Shown: positions 1 to 4,093 of the stretch, one piece after another
How positions within the stretch are numbered: the first letter of the stretch is position 1
Layout of the letters: the number at the start of each line of letters is the position of its first letter
Assembly: GCA_031178025.1 (NCBI GenBank)
Contig: JAPSJU010000134.1
Location: forward strand, 1-5,902
Length of the DNA stretch: 5,902 nucleotides
Origin: Agromyces sp.
GTDB taxonomy: Bacteria > Actinomycetota > Actinomycetes > Actinomycetales > Microbacteriaceae
Reading direction: 5' to 3'
Notes under the pieces: model-generated
Told to the model about the DNA's origin: nothing
Databases searched by the model: none
Seen by the model: only the letters and a program-made list of their open reading frames with translations
Position numbers and translations under genes: made by a program

Positions 1-668
1 AACGCCGAGAGCCGTCGCTCAGCGGTCTGCCGGTCGAGCCCGGTGAGCTGACGCGCCCGTCGCTCGGCGACGGTGAAGGCGTTGGCGCGCTCGATCTCGG
101 GGTCGAGGTGATCGACGGCGGCTCGCGCGGCCGCGGAATCGACGCCCCGGCGAGACAGCTCCTGCATGATGGCGCCGCTTCCCCTGCCGCGCCTGGAGCC
201 GTTCACGTGCACGAGCTGCTCGGCGAGTCGTGCGTCGTCGAGATAGCCGAGCCGCTCGTAGCGCTCGATCCACTCCTCGACTTCATCGTTGTCGAGACCG
301 TGTTCGATGAGGACCGCTCGCACCTCGGCGATGGAGAGCGCAGATCGGCGCAGCCGGGAGACCACGAGCCGATCGATGCGGTCATCTCGTTCGGGGCCGG
401 TCTCGGCAGGCGCTGTCTCCTCGCTTGCGTCGCCGACAGCGCCGAGCCGGCCGGCGGGGGTTCGCCCTCCGGTGCGGTCGCCGCCGCTGCGACGGTCGCG
501 CTCGGTTCGGCCCCACCTCGACACGCCCGCCCTGTGCGCCTGCTGAGGCTGGCCGGAGCGCGAGTCGCGCTCATCGGCGTCCGTCGGCACGCCCGTTCGC
601 GCGGAGTCGCCCGGAGTCGCCCACGGCAGGTACGAGACCGGGGCGAGCCGTTCTGATGCGTCGCTCAT
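1..668 (-). CDS. recX: Regulatory protein RecX (C-terminus cut by window edge)
   Basis: RecX binds RecA filaments and modulates, usually inhibits, strand exchange and the RecA coprotease activity. The ATG at 668-666 opens a frame that runs without a stop to the window edge, giving 222 visible residues. The RecX fold is seen from about residue 95: a helical block (DRIDRLVVSRLRRSALSIAE, 96-115), then the family signature ERLGYLDDARLAEQLV at 138-153, then a second three-helix repeat (SGAIMQELSRRGVDSAAARA, 164-183). Residues 1-94 are polar, rich in Arg, Gly, Asp and Ser, and probably disordered; this is longer than the leader of most RecX proteins. The start is supported by GGGGAGA at 683-677, 8 nt upstream. 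The gene begins 32 nt after the recA stop, the usual recA-recX arrangement, so it is probably cotranscribed with recA. The last part of the C-terminal repeat is missing only because the window ends. Confidence 0.93.
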   Translation of the reverse strand, partial: MSDASERLAPVSYLPWATPGDSARTGVPTDADERDSRSGQPQQAHRAGVSRWGRTERDRRSGGDRTGGRTPAGRLGAVGDASEETAPAETGPERDDRIDRLVVSRLRRSALSIAEVRAVLIEHGLDNDEVEEWIERYERLGYLDDARLAEQLVHVNGSRRGRGSGAIMQELSRRGVDSAAARAAVDHLDPEIERANAFTVAERRARQLTGLDRQTAERRLSA

Positions 669-700
669 GTCGTGCGTCTCCCCGGTCTCGTCTCGAATGA

Positions 701-1774
<1,074 letters not shown>

Positions 1775-1780
1775 GGTGGA

Positions 1781-1787
1781 CTCCTTC
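1781..1787 (-). promoter_or_regulatory. Ribosome binding site of recA
   Basis: The minus strand reads GAAGGAG, a strong match to the anti-Shine-Dalgarno complement, with 6 nt before the ATG at 1774. It fixes the recA start. Confidence 0.85.
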
Positions 1788-1885
1788 GATGCTCGGTTCG
1801 GCTGCCTCTAGGCTGTCGTTCCACGTGTGGGCCGTGACCCTCGGCGTCTCGCGACAAGGCGGTTGCGGTGTGTTCCGACGCATCG

Positions 1886-1908
1886 ACCGTATGACCGGCC
1901 ACCGACAT
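1886..1908 (-). promoter_or_regulatory. RecA-NDp (PafBC-type) LexA-independent damage promoter of recA
   Basis: On the minus strand the bases ATGTCGGTG (1908-1900) are followed by exactly 8 nt and then TACGGT (1891-1886). The published RecA-NDp motif of actinobacteria is TTGTCRGTG-N8-TAnnnT. Only the first base differs, and the spacing is exact. In mycobacteria this element drives LexA-independent DNA-damage induction and depends on the WYL-domain activator PafBC. Transcription would start near 1880, leaving a leader of about 105 nt before recA. That it works the same way here is inferred from the motif and its position. Confidence 0.8.
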
Positions 1909-1967
1909 CCGTCGCTCGGAGAGGTGGGATGTGGTGAGATTCGTCGTCGCTCCTGCTGTCGAGGACG

Positions 1968-1973
1968 ACTCTA
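1968..1973 (-). promoter_or_regulatory. Candidate -10 box of the LexA-controlled recA promoter
   Basis: TAGAGT on the minus strand fits the actinobacterial TAnnnT -10 pattern. It lies 10 nt downstream of the SOS box, so a bound LexA would cover the -35 area. No good -35 hexamer is visible. The assignment rests on the position relative to the SOS box. Confidence 0.4.
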
Positions 1974-1982
1974 TCCGAGGAA

Positions 1983-1998
1983 CCGAACGGATGTTCGA
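1983..1998. promoter_or_regulatory. SOS box (LexA operator) upstream of recA
   Basis: The plus strand reads CCGAACGGATGTTCGA. Its core CGAAC-N4-GTTCG is a perfect palindrome and matches the Gram-positive/actinobacterial LexA consensus CGAACrnryGTTYG. It sits about 210 nt upstream of the recA ATG and 33 nt beyond the DUF3046 stop, just upstream of a candidate -10 box. LexA repression of recA, lifted when RecA filaments trigger LexA cleavage, is the known role of such a site. Confidence 0.9.
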
Positions 1999-2013
1999 AG
2001 ACGCGCCCGCGTG

Positions 2014-2029
2014 TCGAACACGCCTTCGG
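2014..2029. promoter_or_regulatory. Degenerate second SOS-box-like palindrome
   Basis: The plus strand reads TCGAACACGCCTTCGG. It keeps the left half (CGAAC) and TTCG of the right half, with a single mismatch in the core GAAC-N4-GTTC (C for G). It starts 16 nt upstream (in the direction of transcription) of the perfect box and directly after the DUF3046 stop. It could be a weak cooperative LexA site or chance. Confidence 0.3.
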
Positions 2030-2031
2030 GG

Positions 2032-2268
2032 TCAACCTGAGCGCCGTTGACCCGGCTCTCGGCGACCGACGCCGTGCCGACGCGACTCCGGGACATCGGT
2101 GGCATCGCACAACGCGAGCCAGACCTCGCGCGGCGACACGCCGTCTGCGAGCGCCTCACGCGCGGTCCTTCCTTCGAGTGTCGGCAGCACGAGGTCGTTG
2201 ACGACCACGCCGCCGTACCCGCCGCCGAACTCCTCGTCGACGGCGACCTGGAACTCGCTCAACTTCAT
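2032..2268 (-). CDS. DUF3046 family protein
   Basis: This 78-residue protein belongs to the DUF3046 family, which is confined to Actinobacteria and usually lies beside recA; its function is unknown. The family pattern is seen in full: MKLSEFQ at the start, EEFGGGYGGVVVNDLVL (12-28), a conserved GRTAREALADGVSPREVW (33-50) and LCDATDVPESRR (53-64). The last 14 residues are basic, of low complexity and beyond the usual family length of about 60-65. There is no signal peptide, membrane segment or catalytic motif. The ATG at 2268 has CCGGAGA just upstream, with GGAG 7 nt from the start. It lies downstream of clgR across a strong hairpin and upstream of the recA promoters. It may be made from read-through of the clgR message, because no separate promoter is obvious. 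Confidence 0.9.
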   Translation of the reverse strand: MKLSEFQVAVDEEFGGGYGGVVVNDLVLPTLEGRTAREALADGVSPREVWLALCDATDVPESRRHGVGRREPGQRRSG

Positions 2269-2286
2269 CGGTCGTCTCCGGACATG

Positions 2287-2316
2287 CGATCGGCCGGTCC
2301 GAGGACCGGCCGATCG
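2287..2316 (-). terminator. Perfect 14-bp inverted repeat after clgR, possible terminator or attenuator
   Basis: The arms CGATCGGCCGGTCC (2287-2300) and GGACCGGCCGATCG (2303-2316) are fully complementary around a 2-nt centre, so the RNA hairpin has about 13 bp and a 4-nt loop. It begins 16 nt after the clgR stop. There is no U-run after it, so it is not a textbook intrinsic terminator, although U-less hairpins at gene ends are common in actinobacteria. It ends 7 nt before the DUF3046 Shine-Dalgarno sequence, so it could also damp read-through or act as an RNA stability element. A protein-binding palindrome is an alternative. Confidence 0.5.
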
Positions 2317-2332
2317 TCTGGGATGTCGTGGG

Positions 2333-2641
2333 TCAGCGGACCATCATGTCCGCGTCGAACTCCGCCACGAGCTCGTCGGGCAGGCTGTCGGGAACGACCG
2401 ACATGCCCTCGAGCACCGCGATACGGTCGCCGACCTCGTGCATGATCACCGAGATGGGCGTGTCGAGCGCCTCGGCGACGGACGCGAGGATCTCGGACGA
2501 GGCCTCCTTCTGGCCGCGCTCCACCTCGCTGAGGTAGCCGAGCGCGACGCTTGCCTTGGAGGCCACCTGACGAAGGGTGCGCCCCTTCTGCAGACGGAAG
2601 TTCCTCAACACATCGCCGATCTCCTGTCGAACCAGAACCAT
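2333..2641 (-). CDS. clgR: ClgR, XRE-family transcriptional regulator of clp genes
   Basis: ClgR is an actinobacterial activator of the ClpP/ClpC protease genes and of other stress genes. It is itself a short-lived Clp substrate in studied species. The 102-residue product is close to the usual length. A Cro/C1-type helix-turn-helix fills residues 7-62: EIGDVLRNFRLQKGRTLRQV (7-26), then the second helix ASKA (27-30), and the recognition helix region SVALGYLSEVERGQKEASSE (31-50), a ClgR hallmark. The remaining tail is acidic and ends ADMMVR, without the Ala-rich end seen in some ClgR proteins. The start is fixed by a perfect AAGGAGGT 5-6 nt upstream. Gene order ftsK-pgsA-cinA-clgR-recA matches other actinobacteria, which supports the name. 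A SigR/SigH-type promoter upstream predicts thiol or heat stress induction, as reported for corynebacterial clgR under SigH. Confidence 0.92.
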   Translation of the reverse strand: MVLVRQEIGDVLRNFRLQKGRTLRQVASKASVALGYLSEVERGQKEASSEILASVAEALDTPISVIMHEVGDRIAVLEGMSVVPDSLPDELVAEFDADMMVR

Positions 2642-2646
2642 CGGGA

Positions 2647-2654
2647 ACCTCCTT
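2647..2654 (-). promoter_or_regulatory. Full-consensus ribosome binding site of clgR
   Basis: AAGGAGGT on the minus strand is an exact complement of the 16S rRNA tail and lies 5 nt before the ATG at 2641. It is the strongest site in the window and predicts efficient translation of a low-abundance regulator. Confidence 0.85.
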
Positions 2655-2767
2655 CTCTCTGCCTGCGGCTCCGACGGAACCGGAAACGGGAGGGTCAGTC
2701 TAGCCGATCCTCTTGGCTTCCAATCTAGCGTTGCACACTGGGGCTTTCTTGTGAATCAGTGTCATGT

Positions 2768-2793
2768 AACAGGGTGCTCACGAAGCGTATTCC
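2768..2793 (-). promoter_or_regulatory. SigR/SigH-type ECF promoter of clgR
   Basis: The minus strand has GGAAT at 2793-2789 and GTT at 2770-2768, separated by exactly 18 nt. This equals the GGAAT-N18-GTT consensus of Streptomyces SigR, and SigH of corynebacteria and mycobacteria uses much the same elements. The base after GGAAT is A, as in the common GGAATA form. Transcription would start near 2760, giving a leader of about 120 nt. The match is seen directly; the sigma factor is inferred from the consensus and from the known SigH/SigR control of clgR in other actinobacteria. A possible housekeeping -10, TAGACT at 2702-2697, lies nearer the gene but has no clear -35. Confidence 0.7.
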
Positions 2794-2825
2794 GCCGCCG
2801 GGCGCCGACGTCGAAGCGACGACCG

Positions 2826-2869
2826 TCGGGCTGCGGCCCGATGCGCGACGGCTCACCTGAGCGAGGTGA
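2826..2869 (-). terminator. Two small hairpins after cinA, possible end of the ftsK-pgsA-cinA transcript
   Basis: Starting 13 nt after the cinA stop there is a 6-bp stem with a 5-nt loop (TCACCT/AGGTGA, 2853-2869). A second 6-bp stem with a 4-nt loop follows (TCGGGC/GCCCGA, 2826-2841). Neither has a U-tract. Their position between the cinA stop and the clgR promoter suits a weak terminator pair, but short GC-rich hairpins are frequent in such genomes. Confidence 0.3.
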
Positions 2870-2881
2870 TCGCTCCGGCGG

Positions 2882-3424
2882 TCAGATGCGCGCGATCCGC
2901 GCGAGCGTCGCTTCCAGCGCCGCCTCCACCGAGGCCTTCCGGATCGCCGCTCGATCGCCGCGCAATCCGAGCGCGATCGCCTCCACGCGTCCTGCGAACG
3001 AGATGCCGACGAACACCGTACCCGGCGCCTTGCCGTCCTGCGGGTCGGGTCCGGCGACGCCCGTCGTCGCGAGCCCCACGTCGGCGGGTCGGCCGTCGAC
3101 CGCCAGGGACTCGCGGACGCCGTCGGCCATTCGCCGCGCGACCTCGGGATCGACGGCGCCCACGCGCTCGAGCAGCGCCCCCGGCACGCCCAGGAGCGTG
3201 CGCTTCACGCCCGTGTCGTAGGCCACGACCCCGCCGGACACCACCTTGGAGGCTCCCGGAATACGCGTCAGCTCCGCCACGACGAGGCCCCCGGTGAGCG
3301 ACTCGGCGACCGCGATGCGCAGGCCGAGTCGGGTGAGCTCGGCGATGAGCCGTTCTGCGACATCCGAGCCGGATCCGCCGAGCCCGGACTCCGGCATGCG
3401 TCCGTGGGATTCGGCTCGGTTCAC
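2882..3424 (-). CDS. cinA: CinA C-terminal-domain protein, PncC-type nicotinamide-nucleotide amidohydrolase
   Basis: Proteins of this domain deamidate nicotinamide mononucleotide to nicotinate mononucleotide in the pyridine nucleotide cycle. In competent species two-domain CinA is also linked to RecA and transformation. The 180-residue product has only the C-terminal domain; the N-terminal molybdopterin-binding-like domain is absent, as is usual in actinobacteria. Family motifs are AESLTGGLVVAELTRIPGAS (40-59) with the catalytic-region serine, SGGVVAYDTGVK (63-74), ERVGAVDPEVARRMA (86-100), ATTGVAGPD (119-127) and GTVFVGIS (135-142). I chose the GTG at 3424: it overlaps the pgsA stop as GTGA and has GAGGG 4 nt upstream. 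An internal ATG at 3397 is possible but has a poorer ribosome site. The gene is translationally coupled to pgsA. NMN deamidase activity is inferred from the family. Confidence 0.92.
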   Translation of the reverse strand: MNRAESHGRMPESGLGGSGSDVAERLIAELTRLGLRIAVAESLTGGLVVAELTRIPGASKVVSGGVVAYDTGVKRTLLGVPGALLERVGAVDPEVARRMADGVRESLAVDGRPADVGLATTGVAGPDPQDGKAPGTVFVGISFAGRVEAIALGLRGDRAAIRKASVEAALEATLARIARI

Positions 3425-4020
3425 GACGCCCTCGATGCGCCGGCGAGGCGGATCGCGTCGCGCACGTAGAGGAGTCCCGACCAGACCGTCACGGCGAGCG
3501 CTGCTGCCATGAGCAGCCAGTTCGCCCAGACGATCCAGTCGCCCACCAGCCGATCGAGCGGCACGAGGAAGAAGGAGATCGCGACCGACTGCACGACCGT
3601 CTTGAGCTTGCCGCCCGAGGACGCGGGCACGACGTTGCCGCGACCGAGCTCCACCAGCCGCCACGCCGTGATGCCGACCTCTCGCACGACGATGACGATC
3701 GTCACCCACCACCACAGCTCGCCGAGGATCGACAGGCACACGAGCGCACCGCTCGTGAGGAGCTTGTCGGCGATCGGATCGAGGATCTTCCCGAGGTCCG
3801 TGACGAGCCCGCGGGAACGGGCGATGTGGCCGTCGATGCCATCGGTGGCGATCGCGATGATGAACAGCGCCGCGGCACCCCATCGGAGCCAGCCGTCGCG
3901 TCCGTCATCGGCGAGGAGCATCCAGAAGAAGGCCGGTGCGAGGAGGATCCGCACGACCGTGATCGCGTTGGGAAGGTTCCAGTTCGCCGATCGTGCGTGG
4001 CCGTCGGCGGAGGAGATCAT
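3421..4020 (-). CDS. pgsA: CDP-diacylglycerol--glycerol-3-phosphate 3-phosphatidyltransferase
   Basis: PgsA is a membrane enzyme that joins CDP-diacylglycerol and glycerol-3-phosphate into phosphatidylglycerophosphate, the committed step to phosphatidylglycerol and cardiolipin. The 199-residue product is of typical size. The CDP-alcohol phosphotransferase signature D-xx-DG-xx-AR-x8-G-xxx-D-xxx-D is complete: D60, D63-G64, A67-R68, G77, D81 and D85. The typical N-terminal NLPNAITVVRILLAP (15-29) precedes it. Hydrophobic segments lie at about 20-36, 47-59, 88-112, 145-157 and 163-184, consistent with about six membrane helices. The ATG at 4020 lies just before the conserved N-terminus, and no other start lies close by in frame. 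It has no Shine-Dalgarno sequence, but TATCCT lies 7 nt upstream, so the message may be leaderless. The other CDP-alcohol enzymes (phosphatidylinositol-phosphate synthase, cardiolipin synthase) are less likely given the ftsK-pgsA-cinA order. Confidence 0.93.
   Translation of the reverse strand: MISSADGHARSANWNLPNAITVVRILLAPAFFWMLLADDGRDGWLRWGAAALFIIAIATDGIDGHIARSRGLVTDLGKILDPIADKLLTSGALVCLSILGELWWWVTIVIVVREVGITAWRLVELGRGNVVPASSGGKLKTVVQSVAISFFLVPLDRLVGDWIVWANWLLMAAALAVTVWSGLLYVRDAIRLAGASRAS
3429..3433 (-). promoter_or_regulatory. Ribosome binding site of cinA inside pgsA
   Basis: GAGGG on the minus strand lies within the last codons of pgsA, 4 nt before the GTG that overlaps the pgsA stop. 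It favours GTG 3424 over the ATG at 3397. Confidence 0.6.
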
Positions 4021-4027
4021 AGGGCCA

Positions 4028-4033
4028 AGGATA
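4028..4033 (-). promoter_or_regulatory. Candidate -10 box giving a leaderless pgsA transcript
   Basis: TATCCT on the minus strand fits TAnnnT. Exactly 7 nt separate it from the ATG at 4020, so transcription would begin at or beside the A of the start codon. pgsA lacks a Shine-Dalgarno sequence, which agrees with leaderless translation, frequent in actinobacteria. No -35 match is seen, so confidence is moderate. Confidence 0.45.
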
Positions 4034-4093
4034 GCCGCACGGGCGGAGCCGGGCCGTCGCCGACGGGGTGCGCGCGACGATGACGCGGCCGGC

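Larger units (their letters stand above)
1775..2031 (-). other. recA control region (257-nt intergenic)
   Basis: This non-coding stretch holds, in order of transcription, the degenerate SOS-like site, the perfect SOS box with its -10 candidate, the RecA-NDp promoter and the recA ribosome site. Short open frames cross it on both strands, but they have no family resemblance and no convincing ribosome site. Depending on the promoter, the recA leader is about 105 or 185 nt. It contains a small CCACGTGTGG inverted repeat (1821-1830) but no riboswitch I recognise. Confidence 0.8.
2642..2881 (-). other. cinA-clgR intergenic region (240 nt)
   Basis: No gene is seen here. In order of transcription it holds the two post-cinA hairpins, the SigR/SigH-type promoter, an AT-richer patch (about 2720-2790) unlike the surrounding GC-rich DNA, and the clgR ribosome site. 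I found no clear CGC-N5-GCG ClgR operator that would indicate autoregulation. Confidence 0.7.

Noticed and set aside
108..656. Plus-strand open frame of 182 codons opposite recX
   Set aside because: The minus strand encodes a clear RecX in this interval, and the plus-strand product has no recognisable domain.
2642..2881. ClgR autoregulatory operator (CGC-N5-GCG) in the clgR upstream region
   Set aside because: I looked for this pattern with the flanking bases reported for corynebacterial ClgR and found only poor partial matches.
2577..3221. Plus-strand open frame of 214 codons across clgR upstream DNA and cinA
   Set aside because: It runs antisense to cinA and through the clgR promoter region. 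Its product is Ser/Arg/Pro-rich with no motif, and it shows no coding signal of its own.
3425..3883. Upstream in-frame extension of cinA giving a 333-residue protein
   Set aside because: The extra residues are read from pgsA in a wrong frame and are Arg/His-rich without any motif. The GTG at 3424 with GAGGG matches the family N-terminus and the overlap with pgsA.
4054..4066. CCGTC-N3-GACGG inverted repeat between ftsK and pgsA as a terminator
   Set aside because: The stem is only 5 bp with a 3-nt loop and no U-run. Such short GC repeats are expected by chance here.
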